A stretch of 42,375 nt of DNA from a bacterium (GCA_023139105.1 JAGLOF010000033.1:1-42375); one strand, 5' to 3'; shown: positions 17,399-25,800, numbered from the stretch's first letter. Program-made: numbers and translations. The notes: generated by a model from the letters alone, not told the origin.

Positions 17399-18622
17399 AT
17401 GCCTATGAAGATTCTCTATTATTCACAATATTTCCCCCCGGAAATGGGAGCGCCTGCCGCACGCATCTATGAGATGAGTAAACGCTGGGTAGTAGCAGGG
17501 CATGATGTAGCCGTGATGACGGCTTTTCCCCATCACCCTATTGGCAGATTGTATGATGGATATAAGGTCAAATCCTTTGACTCTGAGATAGAGGAGGGTA
17601 TACGGGTTTATCGAAACTGGATCTATATTGCCGCCAATAAAGGTAAGCTGAAACGCATTATCAGTTATTTTTCATATGCTGTTTCTTCGGTTTTTAATGT
17701 GTTTCGTGTTTCAAAGCCGGATGTAATCATTGCTACATCGCCGCAGTTTTTATGTGCTATATCAGGATATTGTGCCAGTAAAATTAAAAGAGTACCGTTT
17801 ATTCTTGAGATCCGGGATGTCTGGCCTGATTCTATTGTTGCAGTGGGTGCAATGGAAGAAGGATTCATTGTTGGTATCTTAAGAAAAATTGAATTGTTTC
17901 TTTACCGGAAATCCAGTCATATTGTTGTGGTTACACATGCGTTTAAACGTTATATGGTTGACCATGGTATACCTGAAGGTAAAATAACAGTGATTACCAA
18001 CGGGGTTAACCCTAATTTATTTTTCCCGATGGAAAATGCTCCTCTTCCAGAAGCCTTGAAAAATAAAAATGGTGAATTTGTAGTTACATATGTGGGTACT
18101 CATGGTATGGCCCATGCGCTAACCACTGTTCTAAATGTGGCAAAGGAGTTTGAAGGTCGGATCTGTTTTGTGTTTATAGGAGAAGGTGCTGAAAAGTCTC
18201 AGCTACTTCAGAAAAAAGAACAAGAGAATATCAGTAATGTCTTGTTTATAGATCGTATTGATCGTGCAGAAGTTCCTCAATGGATAGCCGCTTCTGATCT
18301 ATGCTTGGTACATTTAAAGAAAACACCATTATTTGAAACTGTTATCCCCTCCAAGATTTTTGAGGTCATGGGTTGTGGGAAACCGTTGTTGTTGGGTACG
18401 GCCGGAGAATCCAGGGCGATTGTGGCGGACGCAAAAGCGGGTCTCTTTTTTACACCTGAAGATGAGGCAGAATTAAAAGTAGCCTTACAGCATGCCTTAG
18501 ATAATCCTGAAGAGGTTAAGAAGCTTGGCAAAAATGCTTTGGAATATGTGAAGAAACATTATGATTTGAGTATGCTGGCCCGAAGATATGAAAATGTTCT
18601 AACAAGAGTATGTAATGTATAG
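17399..18622 (+). CDS. Glycosyltransferase family 4 (WbuB/WcaI-like)
   Basis: This is a retaining GT-B glycosyltransferase of 407 residues. The N-terminal domain opens MKILYYSQYFPPEMGAPA, the usual WbuB-like start with a glycine-free acceptor loop, and has IIATSPQF and EIRDVWPDS. The C-terminal donor domain has TNGVNPNLFFP, the E-x7-E region around FEVMGCGKPLLLG, and a final helix. The start abuts the upstream stop; ATG 17405 is also possible. Its last 8 bases overlap wzi. It would add a sugar, often N-acetylfucosamine in characterised WbuB proteins, to the growing unit. Confidence 0.85.
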   Translation: MPMKILYYSQYFPPEMGAPAARIYEMSKRWVVAGHDVAVMTAFPHHPIGRLYDGYKVKSFDSEIEEGIRVYRNWIYIAANKGKLKRIISYFSYAVSSVFNVFRVSKPDVIIATSPQFLCAISGYCASKIKRVPFILEIRDVWPDSIVAVGAMEEGFIVGILRKIELFLYRKSSHIVVVTHAFKRYMVDHGIPEGKITVITNGVNPNLFFPMENAPLPEALKNKNGEFVVTYVGTHGMAHALTTVLNVAKEFEGRICFVFIGEGAEKSQLLQKKEQENISNVLFIDRIDRAEVPQWIAASDLCLVHLKKTPLFETVIPSKIFEVMGCGKPLLLGTAGESRAIVADAKAGLFFTPEDEAELKVALQHALDNPEEVKKLGKNALEYVKKHYDLSMLARRYENVLTRVCNV

Positions 18623-20108
18623 CCGGCTAATAAAGGCATTAGTTGTACATATTGTCATTAGCTTAGTATGTATATCTTCCACTGTAATGGCTCAGCAAGG
18701 CCGTGGTATCATTGTCCCACCTGCCTATTTTCTGTCCCGGTATATCAGTTTGCATAAAGATATTGGCCTTAGTGCCAAACATTGGCATTTTGATCTTCCT
18801 TTTGCTGTTTCGTCAGAATTGCAGTATTTCCCCCATCAGAATTGGTTGAAATCATTTCAAAAAGGTGGTTTCAGTTACAAGATTCACAGCCAATGGTTTT
18901 ATGATTCCGCAATAGAAAAATTTGGACATACTACAGCCCTTTGGCTCTGGAGTAAACTGATCTCTCATGTCACCCTCTTTACCTCCGCCATTGTCACAAA
19001 TCACCCTGATGGCGAATATTTACTGGGTACTCACCACATCCGTCTGGGCCATACTGGCATGATTAACATGGCCTATGTGTCCGGCAGGTGGGAGCATTTT
19101 GAACTGTTATGGGGGCGTGCGCCTTTGCAATGGGGGCCAGGACGTTTAAGGCAATTGGGAGTTCAGGGCAATATGCCCGCTCAGGACTTGATCAAACTGA
19201 CTTTTAAGCAGGATAGACGTTTCCGTCTCTCGTATTTCCTCTCTCAGTTGGACCGGCAGGAAGTGGCCGCAGATGATGGGAATCAAGTGCAGTACAACCG
19301 CTGGCTGGCCGGTCACCGGCTGGAGATACCTTTATTTGATGGCCGCCTCATTCTTGGAGCCGGAGATTATGTGCTCTATACCGGCCGGAATCGTGGGATT
19401 GAGTTCAATTATTTTAATCCATTAAGCCCCTTCCATACGCAGACTTTTGAGAACAAGGTAGAAGGCCGTGATACGGCTGTCGACAGCACCGTGCAGGCTG
19501 ACAATCAGAATGTAGCCATCTATGCGGATTTCAACTGGGCTGTGAAGAAGAATTTGCACCTCTATGGTGAACTGTTTGTTGATGAATTCCAGATTGACGG
19601 GGCAGATCGGAAGAAAATGGATGATGCCGTAGGGTTGTTGTTTGGTGTGGCTGGGGGCAAACAGTGGGAGCGTGTGACTTGGCATTATACTTTTGAGGCC
19701 TACAGGCTCAGCACATGGCTCTATAACCACGGCGGCATGGCCACCAATTGGACATACAATGACCACCAAATTGGTTTTGCAGAGGGCGCGGATCTTCAGG
19801 GATTTACGGCCCGCAGCGAATGGTGGCTGGGCATGGATAAAATGATTGCCCTGCAATATACTCATTTTGATCAGGGTGATGTCACCACAGACACGCCCTG
19901 GGATCCCCATAAAACCAAAGGTAATGGTTTTCCCAGTGGGATAATCGAGAAGAACCGGTGTATTGAGCTGAGCTATTTTTACTATCCTTTACATTGGTTG
20001 CAAGTAGAAGGAATGTATGCATATCATATCATTGACAATAAAAATCATATCACTGACATTAATGAGAGAAGAAATGTGTTTAAACTCTCCCTCCAATTTA
20101 TCTTATAA
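18615..20108 (+). CDS. wzi: Capsule assembly protein Wzi family (outer-membrane beta-barrel)
   Basis: This protein of 497 residues has an N-terminal signal peptide (hydrophobic to about residue 25, probable cleavage after VMA). The rest is rich in alternating aromatic strands, with HIRLGHTGMINMAYVSGRWEHFELLWGR-type content typical of Wzi and WGPGRLRQL near residue 175. Wzi anchors or organises capsular polysaccharide at the cell surface. The C-terminus ends in a barrel strand (KLSLQFIL). The last part, from TPWD through FPSGIIE to LHWLQVEG, is homologous to the tail fragments scattered among the repeats downstream, which makes this protein the key to reading them. It overlaps the upstream GT4 by 8 bases. 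Confidence 0.85.
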   Translation: MYSRLIKALVVHIVISLVCISSTVMAQQGRGIIVPPAYFLSRYISLHKDIGLSAKHWHFDLPFAVSSELQYFPHQNWLKSFQKGGFSYKIHSQWFYDSAIEKFGHTTALWLWSKLISHVTLFTSAIVTNHPDGEYLLGTHHIRLGHTGMINMAYVSGRWEHFELLWGRAPLQWGPGRLRQLGVQGNMPAQDLIKLTFKQDRRFRLSYFLSQLDRQEVAADDGNQVQYNRWLAGHRLEIPLFDGRLILGAGDYVLYTGRNRGIEFNYFNPLSPFHTQTFENKVEGRDTAVDSTVQADNQNVAIYADFNWAVKKNLHLYGELFVDEFQIDGADRKKMDDAVGLLFGVAGGKQWERVTWHYTFEAYRLSTWLYNHGGMATNWTYNDHQIGFAEGADLQGFTARSEWWLGMDKMIALQYTHFDQGDVTTDTPWDPHKTKGNGFPSGIIEKNRCIELSYFYYPLHWLQVEGMYAYHIIDNKNHITDINERRNVFKLSLQFIL

Positions 20109-20125
20109 AACCAAGGGGGTAACCC

Positions 20126-21676
20126 ATGGTTGATCAATACTTTTTATTATTTATAACATCTTTGATGTTTTCCCTCATCCTGGTTCCGGTTGTCCGTAAA
20201 TACAGCATCCGCTTTGATCTGCTGGATCACAGCAAAGACCCACGTAAAATTCATAAAACGCCTGTGCCGCGTTTGGGTGGGATTGGGATTTTCTTTGCGG
20301 TACTCATTCCCGTGCTGGCCATGCTTCTCCTGAAAAATGTGTTCAATGTCTTCAGGAGCATTGATGCCATGGAAATCATGCGTATTTTTAGTGTTTTTTT
20401 AGTGGTATTCTGCATTGGTTTTGTGGATGATGTCAAGCAGATTCAGGCGCGGTATAAGTTTGTGCTTCAAGTCCTGGCCGCTGCCTTTGCCTTTTACCTG
20501 GGTTTTAGTATAGATGCCATTACGCTGCCTTTCAGTTCAGGGCCACTGTATCTGGGGGTGTGGAGCCTGCCATTTACCATATTATGGTTTGTAGGCATTA
20601 CCAATGCCTTTAACTTGATTGATGGCGTAGATGGGTTGGCAGCAGGATTAGGGATTATTGCCTCATCCTTTATTTTTGTTCTTGCCGTCATGGGTGGGCA
20701 TTCCAATGAGGCCTTACTCTGCATTGCTTTAATCGGTGCATTGCTGGGCTTTCTGCGTTACAATTTCAACCCGGCGTCTATCTTCATGGGCGATTCCGGG
20801 AGCATGTTCATTGGCTTCAGCCTGGCTTTGCTTTCAATGAGCACTTCACAGAAAAGCTCCATGGCCATTATCATCTTCATTCCTTTTTTTGTACTTGGTA
20901 TTCCTATTCTGGATACAATCATTGCTTTCACACGCCGTTCCTTAGCAGGTAAGCCGATATTTAGTGCAGATCGGGAGCATATCCACCATAAATTGCTGGA
21001 CATGGGGTTTCATCAGCGGCAAGTGACTTTTATTCTTTACGGGTTTGCCGCATTGTTGGGGTTCAATTCGCTCATTGGAGTCCATAGCGGCAGCCGATAT
21101 ATCGGGTATTCACTGCTGGTAGTTTTGGCGGTGTTGATTTGGGGGATAAGGAGAATTGGATATGCCGAGTTCCTGGAACTGTTCAGGTATATCGTTCTGG
21201 GGCTTCCCGCGCAGGGACGCAAACTCTCCAAGCAGATTACTCTGCGTAAGTCCTGGGAGGCGTATCTGACACGGCCTACGCCTGTTTCCCTGGATGATCT
21301 CTTCAGTGTGCTCAGTAGCGTGCTTATTAGTTATGGGTTTGACCGCTTTGATCTGGCCATTATCTATTATGTGGACGCTGAGCGTAAGAATAAAGAGTTT
21401 TCTTGGCAGGGTCGGAGTTTTGATTCAGAAGGGCATTTTTCCAGTATTACATTGCCTATACAGTTTAACTCCTCTGGGCTGGCCTATCTGACCATGCATA
21501 AAATGGATACGGAAAATCATATCAATGTCCGCTTCTCTCTGATTTTTGAAGATCTTCCCTGTTATTTAAGACAGGCGCTGGAGAAGTGTGCAGACCTGCC
21601 CTATTCCGATCATTTTGTTGATGAAAAGGTTCATGAAGTGGTTAAAAAAAATGAGAGAGGGAATAAGAAGAAATAA
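20126..21676 (+). CDS. MraY/WecA-family initiating glycosyl-1-phosphate transferase with C-terminal extension
   Basis: This polytopic enzyme starts the repeat unit by moving a sugar-1-phosphate (often GlcNAc-1-P) onto undecaprenyl phosphate. Signature motifs are HKTPVPRLGG (43-52), GFVDDVK (98-104), NAFNLIDGVDGLA (160-172), MGDSGSMF (221-228) and HIHHKL (285-290). About eleven membrane helices end near residue 345. A cytosolic extension of about 170 residues of unknown function follows, making the protein 516 long, against about 370 for WecA. It is the last gene of the cluster, 17 bases after wzi. Confidence 0.9.
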   Translation: MVDQYFLLFITSLMFSLILVPVVRKYSIRFDLLDHSKDPRKIHKTPVPRLGGIGIFFAVLIPVLAMLLLKNVFNVFRSIDAMEIMRIFSVFLVVFCIGFVDDVKQIQARYKFVLQVLAAAFAFYLGFSIDAITLPFSSGPLYLGVWSLPFTILWFVGITNAFNLIDGVDGLAAGLGIIASSFIFVLAVMGGHSNEALLCIALIGALLGFLRYNFNPASIFMGDSGSMFIGFSLALLSMSTSQKSSMAIIIFIPFFVLGIPILDTIIAFTRRSLAGKPIFSADREHIHHKLLDMGFHQRQVTFILYGFAALLGFNSLIGVHSGSRYIGYSLLVVLAVLIWGIRRIGYAEFLELFRYIVLGLPAQGRKLSKQITLRKSWEAYLTRPTPVSLDDLFSVLSSVLISYGFDRFDLAIIYYVDAERKNKEFSWQGRSFDSEGHFSSITLPIQFNSSGLAYLTMHKMDTENHINVRFSLIFEDLPCYLRQALEKCADLPYSDHFVDEKVHEVVKKNERGNKKK

Positions 21677-21782
21677 TACCTATGTATTCGTACAAATTAT
21701 AGTAAGTTTATATCGATGACAAGTCATTAGCATTTTTTCAATGAGTCATGGTGAAGGTAGCATTTATACTCTATTTGATATG

Positions 21783-21822
21783 CCATGGATGGGGGTATAG
21801 TAGTTGGCTTATGATATTTGGG
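21783..21822 (+). pseudogene. Remnant of a Wzi-like 3' end before repeat A
   Basis: A short stretch reading GGATGGGGGTATAGTAGTTG and then TTATGATATTTGGGACTGG matches the last codons of the better preserved Wzi-tail relics upstream of repeats B, H and I. Only about 40 bases survive. Confidence 0.5.
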
Positions 21823-21826
21823 ACTG

Positions 21827-22068
21827 GCAGCGAACAGGAGAGAAAAAGATATAGAGATTAGCAACGAACAAGACGAACAAGACGAACAAGACGAACAAGA
21901 CTAACAAGAGAGAAAAAGATTTAGAGATTGGCAACGAACAAAACGAACAAGACGAACAAAAAATAAATTGGAATGAAGCAGTAAACAAGACGAACAGGAA
22001 TGAGATAGGAAAAAGGGTAAAATTACTTTTTTTGTCTATATGTTTTAATTGTTCGTTTTGTTCGTTGC
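21827..22068 (+). repeat. Palindromic array repeat, copy A
   Basis: This is the first of nine copies. It has an outer left arm GCAGCGAACAGGAG, then 9-base tandem units (GACGAACAA) repeated at about 21862-21905, a second left arm GCAACGAACAAAACGAAC at 21931, a 100-base middle (GGAATGAAGCAGTAAACAAG is conserved), and the right arm GTTCGTTTTGTTCGTTGC ending at 22068. The arms are reverse complements. It is the longest copy because of the added 9-base units. Confidence 0.85.
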
Positions 22069-22224
22069 TAAAGCTTTGTTCTTGCTTTGCACCGGAAATA
22101 GTTCTTGCATTTCCCCGGTATAACCTCTAAATTATTAAGTTTTGTATTTGAAGGTTCGTTTTCAATAATATGGCAGGCAGTGAAAATAGCTGGAACAGTT
22201 TTATAAAATAGACAGGTGATCCTT

Positions 22225-23013
22225 ATGTTATTTATCATTATACCTATTGCGGCCTATTTTTTTGTTTATTGGTTAGCACGTAAATATGAAGGCCGGAAGC
22301 GTGTTGATGCAATAAGAACAGTGATCGGTCAAGCACCTGAAGGCTCTACTGTTTATATTGCAGCAGGTGAATTGAAAGAAGATAAATTTATTACTATTAA
22401 AAATTTAATTTACGCGCAGCTAGACAAAGGAATTAGATTTGAATTGATTGGTGGACCTAAATTTTGCATTAAGCATAAAAAATGGTTACAATATATAAAG
22501 AACAGTGAGGGGTTAATTTTAGATAATATTCCCAAGCTGCATTTTTGGTTTGATTTAGCAGTAAAATTTCCTGAGCAGGTTCAAATTTATACAACATATC
22601 AGGGGAGTAATTCACGTTTTCGCTTGCCCTATCATTTTATTTGTACATCCTCAGAAGAAACATTGTTCGTGATGGAAGATAAACATCCTGAAATGGGAGT
22701 GGCCTCTGTATGGACTGGTATGGGCTACGATTTAAAAGTCAGAGAAAACGTACGTCATATTCTTTTATCGTTATTTGAATATTATATCACACAAGAGGAT
22801 TTAGTTTCTGATAAATTACAAGTCAAAGACGGTCATTTGATTGGCATAACAAAAGACCGTCTGGTCAGTGAACTGTCCAAAAGGTTTGCGATTTTTGCGG
22901 ATAATAAAAAAATTAAGAAAGATATCAAGATACTTGAAGAGAAGCATATTGATTTGTCATGGTGGGCACCGCATAAATTAATCAAGGCCATTCCTGTTCA
23001 TCACTCATCTTAG
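22225..23013 (+). CDS. Unknown membrane-anchored protein
   Basis: I do not recognise this 262-residue protein. An N-terminal membrane helix (about residues 2-16) is followed by positive charges (ARKYEGRKR), so the rest should be cytosolic. That part has alternating strands and helices, including STVYIAAGEL, IRFELIGG and VQIYTTYQ, a pattern that faintly recalls phospholipase D-like or Rossmann sensor domains, but no HKD motif is present. ATG 22225 is chosen because ACAGG lies 8 bases upstream; GTG 22216 falls inside that site. It is paired with a small membrane protein 13 bases downstream and is enclosed by repeats A and B, as one cassette of the array. Confidence 0.65.
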   Translation: MLFIIIPIAAYFFVYWLARKYEGRKRVDAIRTVIGQAPEGSTVYIAAGELKEDKFITIKNLIYAQLDKGIRFELIGGPKFCIKHKKWLQYIKNSEGLILDNIPKLHFWFDLAVKFPEQVQIYTTYQGSNSRFRLPYHFICTSSEETLFVMEDKHPEMGVASVWTGMGYDLKVRENVRHILLSLFEYYITQEDLVSDKLQVKDGHLIGITKDRLVSELSKRFAIFADNKKIKKDIKILEEKHIDLSWWAPHKLIKAIPVHHSS

Positions 23014-23026
23014 TTTCGGAACTCAA

Positions 23027-23353
23027 ATGAATTTAATATCTTGGCTTAAACCCACTGTAACCGGTTGCTATCTTTCCCCTGAATTGGTCAGTATTTGTTT
23101 ATTTCAGGGCGGTGTTCTGTTTATTGGCAATGAAGCCCAAAGACGTCAACAAAATTTATGGCCTGCCCGCAAATGGCTTGCCTTTTATATGGGCGTGTTT
23201 TTTTGTATTGTACTTTGGCTAAGCCTCGGTTATTTAGCGAATTATTTCAAGACCCTAAAATGTAATGGTGATGGCATGGCGGGTATTTTAATGTTCTTTG
23301 TTATAAATGCAATTAATGCAGCTACTTTTTTTTACGCCAAGTGTAAATTATAA
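23027..23353 (+). CDS. Unknown small membrane protein
   Basis: This protein of 108 residues has two predicted membrane helices (about residues 49-71 and 84-103) and a polar N-terminal half containing FIGNEAQRRQQN. It has no recognised family. It starts 13 bases after the membrane-anchored protein upstream and is presumably co-transcribed. Its place between array repeats, where the other intervals hold toxin-antitoxin pairs, makes a two-component defence or stability role conceivable, but nothing in the sequence shows it. Confidence 0.55.
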   Translation: MNLISWLKPTVTGCYLSPELVSICLFQGGVLFIGNEAQRRQQNLWPARKWLAFYMGVFFCIVLWLSLGYLANYFKTLKCNGDGMAGILMFFVINAINAATFFYAKCKL

Positions 23354-23404
23354 ATGGTGATCTAAGAAAATTTTGACTATTTTATAGATAAGATTGTTAT
23401 TTCG

Positions 23405-23427
23405 AGGCGTATTTTGTAGGTACGCCT
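23405..23427 (+). other. Short hairpin downstream of the membrane pair
   Basis: AGGCGTA and TACGCCT form a perfect 7-base stem with a 9-base loop. No T-run follows, so it is not a classical terminator. Confidence 0.35.
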
Positions 23428-23435
23428 GATGCCCC

Positions 23436-23465
23436 TTGTTATATTTCTGAGTACAGTGTTATAAT
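23436..23465 (+). promoter_or_regulatory. Candidate sigma-70-like promoter
   Basis: TTGTTA and TATAAT are separated by 18 bases. It points at the Wzi-tail relic that follows, so it may be a leftover promoter or may drive transcription through repeat B into the DUF433/DUF5615 pair. Confidence 0.4.
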
Positions 23466-23570
23466 CTTTAAATTTTGTAGTAGTTTCCTTCCTTTTGTGC
23501 TTGCCCCCCCCACACAATGGTTTTATTATTTAAAGTAGCTATATGCCCTGCCAATTACTATGAAGATCCA

Positions 23571-23831
23571 ATTTACACGCCCTGGGATGAGCCGTGGATG
23601 GACTACACCGTAGAAGTAGGCTACTCAGAACCCTTCCCCACAGGCGTAGTTGAAACGCAAAAAGCATTCAAGGTCGAACTAAAATACCAGCCCTCCATTC
23701 ACTGGGGTGTGCAGGGTTTTTTCCAATCTATTAGCATGGACAATGCCTTTAATGTTAAAGGTACTTCCCAAAGTGATATTGCATGGCGTATTGGTTTTTG
23801 GTGGGATGGGGATATAGTAGTTGGGTTATGA
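23571..23831 (+). pseudogene. Wzi-like C-terminal fragment (best preserved tail relic)
   Basis: The frame reads IYTPWDEPWMDY, then EPFPTGVVETQK, YQPSIHWGVQG, DNAFNVKG and WRIGFWWDGDIVVGL before a stop. This lines up with the C-terminus of the intact Wzi upstream (TPWD, FPSGIIE, LHWLQVEG, IIDNK), so it is the last 85 or so residues of a Wzi-like barrel. It lacks a signal peptide and most of the barrel, so it is not functional as such. An open frame extends back to ATG 23517 without further homology. Repeat B follows directly. Confidence 0.75.
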
Positions 23832-23843
23832 CATTGGGAACTG

Positions 23844-24069
23844 GCAGCGAACAAGAGAGAGAAAGATATAGAGATTAGCAACGAACAAGACGAACAAAAC
23901 GAACAAGAGAGAAAAAGATATAGAGGTTGGCAGCGAACAAGGCTAACAAAACGAACAAAAAATAAATTGGAATGAAGCAGTAAACAAGACGAACAGGAAA
24001 TGATATAAAGAAAAAAGGGTGAGATACTTTTTTTATTTATATGTTTTAATTGTTCGTTTTGTTCGTTGC
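23844..24069 (+). repeat. Palindromic array repeat, copy B
   Basis: The outer left arm begins GCAGCGAACAAGAGAG at 23844, a middle left arm GCAACGAACAAGACG follows near 23879, and an inner arm GCAGCGAACAAGGCTAAC begins at 23930. The conserved centre and the right arm GTTCGTTTTGTTCGTTGC end at 24069. A second partial right arm (GTTCTTGTTAGTTGC) follows. Confidence 0.85.
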
Positions 24070-24157
24070 TAATTTTTTTGTTCTTGTTAGTTGCTGGATT
24101 TTTTAATGTTGCGGATGATTCAAGAAGAATTTTGATTCTAAGGAATTAAATTTGCAA

Positions 24158-24240
24158 AGTCCTTAACGTTAAAGGTGTCTCTCATACCGGCATCGCCTAG
24201 AGTAGTGGGTTTTTGTGAGATGGAGAAGTGAAGATAAAAG
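24158..24240 (+). pseudogene. Decayed Wzi-tail relic after repeat B
   Basis: AACGTTAAAGGTG...GAGATGGAGAAGTGAAGAT matches the tail family (compare AATGTCAAAGGTGCTTC and GATGGAGATGTGAAGATTG near 31170-31250) with deletions and substitutions. It precedes the DUF433 cassette. Confidence 0.45.
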
Positions 24241-24330
24241 TAAAGGAAGGGATTCAAAAGATCCATCGCTAGGATCGCAAGGATGAAACAGCTGGCTTAA
24301 TGATTGCGATTGTTTTTGATTATATCAATA

Positions 24331-24359
24331 TTGATATTTTGGGTAAGAGTAGTTATATT
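24331..24359 (+). promoter_or_regulatory. Candidate promoter of the DUF433/DUF5615 operon
   Basis: TTGATA and TATATT are separated by exactly 17 bases and lie 41 bases upstream of the DUF433 start codon, a good sigma-70-like arrangement. Confidence 0.5.
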
Positions 24360-24399
24360 GAAATGTATTGATTAATTTATTTGATTATAAAGAGAGAGT

Positions 24400-24642
24400 A
24401 TGATGGAAGAACTAATTTTGCTGGAACGGATTACTGTAGATCCCAAAATAATGGTTGGCAAGCCCACTATTAGAGGATTGCGGATTACTGTGGAACAAAT
24501 TTTAAAAGCACTAGCTAATGGAATTTCATCACAGGAATTACTTGAAGATTATCCGGAACTTGAAATGGAAGATATTCGAGCTGCTTTTTTATATGCCATT
24601 GAATTGGTAAGTGAAGAGCAGGTTTTCCCGGTCGCGGTTTAG
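24400..24642 (+). CDS. DUF433 family antitoxin
   Basis: This 80-residue protein is a textbook DUF433: ITVDPKIMVGKPTIRGLRIT at residues 11-30, then a helical part with LEDYPELEMEDIRAAF. The fold is a winged-helix-like DNA-binding domain, and members are the antitoxin partner of PIN-like toxins. It lies 11 bases upstream of the DUF5615 start, with its own promoter-like sequence. It presumably neutralises the toxin and represses the operon. ATG 24403 is an alternative start. Confidence 0.88.
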   Translation: MMEELILLERITVDPKIMVGKPTIRGLRITVEQILKALANGISSQELLEDYPELEMEDIRAAFLYAIELVSEEQVFPVAV

Positions 24643-24653
24643 GAATTGTGTTT

Positions 24654-25049
24654 ATGCATCCAAGTAATAGAATAAAATTTTTAATTGATGTTGGAGTTGG
24701 GAAAAAAGTAGAAGAATCGCTTTTAAAAAATGGATATAATATAAAGGCTGTAAGAGATATTGATCCTGGAATGGCAGATGATTCAATCTTACGCATGGCG
24801 GTTTCTGAAAATCGTATGGTTATTACAATGGATAAGGACTTTGGTGAATTAATATTTAATTCAGGCTTGCCTCATTCGGGCGTTTTATTATTACGTTTAG
24901 AGGATGCCAGAGCAAATGAAAAGATCAATGTTTTAGAAAAAATTCTTGAGGATCATTCCGAGAAGCTTTCAAATAATTTTTGTGTTTATCAAAATAGTAA
25001 ACTAAGAGTAAGAAAAAAAGATAAAGATATTGGCAACGAACAAGACTAA
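24654..25049 (+). CDS. DUF5615 PIN-like toxin/nuclease
   Basis: This is a PIN-like domain protein, partner of DUF433. Acidic residues expected of the metal site are in KFLIDVGVGK, RDIDPGMADDSIL and ITMDKDFGEL. Activity would be RNA cleavage, although few DUF5615 proteins have been tested. AGGA lies 9 bases before ATG 24654; GTG 24648 is too close to it. The last codons (GNEQD and the stop) are made by the left arm of repeat C, so the gene ends inside the repeat. That suggests the repeat was joined to the gene, as happens when cassette genes end within recombination sites. Confidence 0.82.
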   Translation: MHPSNRIKFLIDVGVGKKVEESLLKNGYNIKAVRDIDPGMADDSILRMAVSENRMVITMDKDFGELIFNSGLPHSGVLLLRLEDARANEKINVLEKILEDHSEKLSNNFCVYQNSKLRVRKKDKDIGNEQD

Positions 25050-25172
25050 CAAAACGAACAAGAAATAAATTGGAATGAAGCAGTAGACAAAACGAACAGG
25101 AAATGGTATAATGGAAAAAGGGTGAGATGCTTTTTTTATTTATATGTTTTAATTGTTCGTTTTGTTCGTTGC
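25033..25172 (+). repeat. Palindromic array repeat, copy C
   Basis: The left arm GCAACGAACAAGACTAACAA starts at 25033 and supplies the stop codon of the DUF5615 gene. The right arm TTGTTCGTTTTGTTCGTTGC ends at 25172. This is a short form of about 140 bases without the outer left arm. Confidence 0.85.
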
Positions 25173-25254
25173 TAAAGCTTTGTTTTTGCAATCATGATAA
25201 AATAACATGAATCGATTTATTTCTGAATACATCCGATTTGTGAATATAAAAATG

Positions 25255-25288
25255 TTGATTTTATAGAAAATTATTTGCATACTATAAA
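25255..25288 (+). promoter_or_regulatory. Candidate promoter of coiled-coil gene 1
   Basis: TTGATT and TACTAT(AAAA) lie 19 bases apart in a block conserved upstream of all three coiled-coil copies (also 27178-27208 and 30097-30127). Conservation in noncoding DNA supports a promoter, though the spacing is long. Confidence 0.4.
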
Positions 25289-25323
25289 AGTAAGTTGATT
25301 TTCTGTAATCAGCAGAGGCCTAT

Positions 25324-25665
25324 ATGGAAATCATAGCAATAGAAAAACCATTACGCGAAAAACTTGGAGATGCCGGTACAGATTCGTTGATTCATCTTCT
25401 CAACCAATCTCAGAAAGAGCAGAAAATAGATGTTCTTGAGTTTGTTGAAGATAAGTTTGAACGGAGATTGACTGAGGAGATAGGCAAAGTCAGAGTCGAC
25501 TTGGGTCAGGAGATTGGGAAAGTTGATCAGAGGCTCTCAGATGTTGAGGGCAGGCTGCTCGCCAAAATATCTGAATCCAAATCAGATATGATTAAATGGA
25601 TGTTTATCTTCTGGATCGGACAGGTAGCTGTTATACTTGGTGTTCTTTTTGCATTTTTTAAATAG
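25324..25665 (+). CDS. Hendecad coiled-coil protein with C-terminal membrane helix, copy 1
   Basis: This 113-residue protein has an amphipathic N-terminus (MEIIAIEKPLREKLGD), then a charged coiled coil with one 11-residue unit VRVDLGQEIGK (25489-25521), then VDQRLSDVEGRLLAKISES. It ends with a single membrane helix (about 90-112: MIKWMFIFWIGQVAVILGVL). It resembles short DUF1640/LA_3696-like coiled-coil proteins by pattern; no enzymatic site is visible. It is probably anchored by its tail with the coil in the cytoplasm. Two near-identical copies follow at 27.2 and 30.2 kb; this one is 22 residues shorter, exactly two units. Its own promoter-like block and terminator flank it. Confidence 0.75.
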   Translation: MEIIAIEKPLREKLGDAGTDSLIHLLNQSQKEQKIDVLEFVEDKFERRLTEEIGKVRVDLGQEIGKVDQRLSDVEGRLLAKISESKSDMIKWMFIFWIGQVAVILGVLFAFFK

Positions 25666-25681
25666 TTGATGGATTGTTTAT

Positions 25682-25788
25682 GACTCTCTCAGGTTTACAA
25701 ACATATTATTAAGATTGTAATGTTTTTGCGTCACAATCTCACCCCAGAGAGTCCCCGGTATAGCAGCATCTGCCGGGGATTATTTTTT
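25682..25788 (+). terminator. Intrinsic terminator of coiled-coil gene 1, with upstream pairing
   Basis: TCCCCGGTA (25752-25760) pairs with TGCCGGGGA (25771-25779), followed by TATTTTTT. Upstream, GACTCTCT (25682-25689) can pair with AGAGAGTC (25746-25753), which touches the terminator stem, so the two are partly exclusive. The same terminator is present in the other two copies. Confidence 0.75.
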
Positions 25789-25800
25789 GAAATGAAGATA

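Noticed and set aside
19422-19910. 162-residue minus-strand open frame
   Set aside because: Antisense shadow of wzi with no recognisable domain or ribosome site.
23405-23427. Hairpin as a terminator for the membrane pair
   Set aside because: No T-run follows the stem.
23517-23831. 104-residue open frame as a real gene
   Set aside because: Only its last 85 or so residues show homology (to a Wzi C-terminus); it lacks a signal peptide and ribosome site, and equivalent fragments elsewhere are broken.
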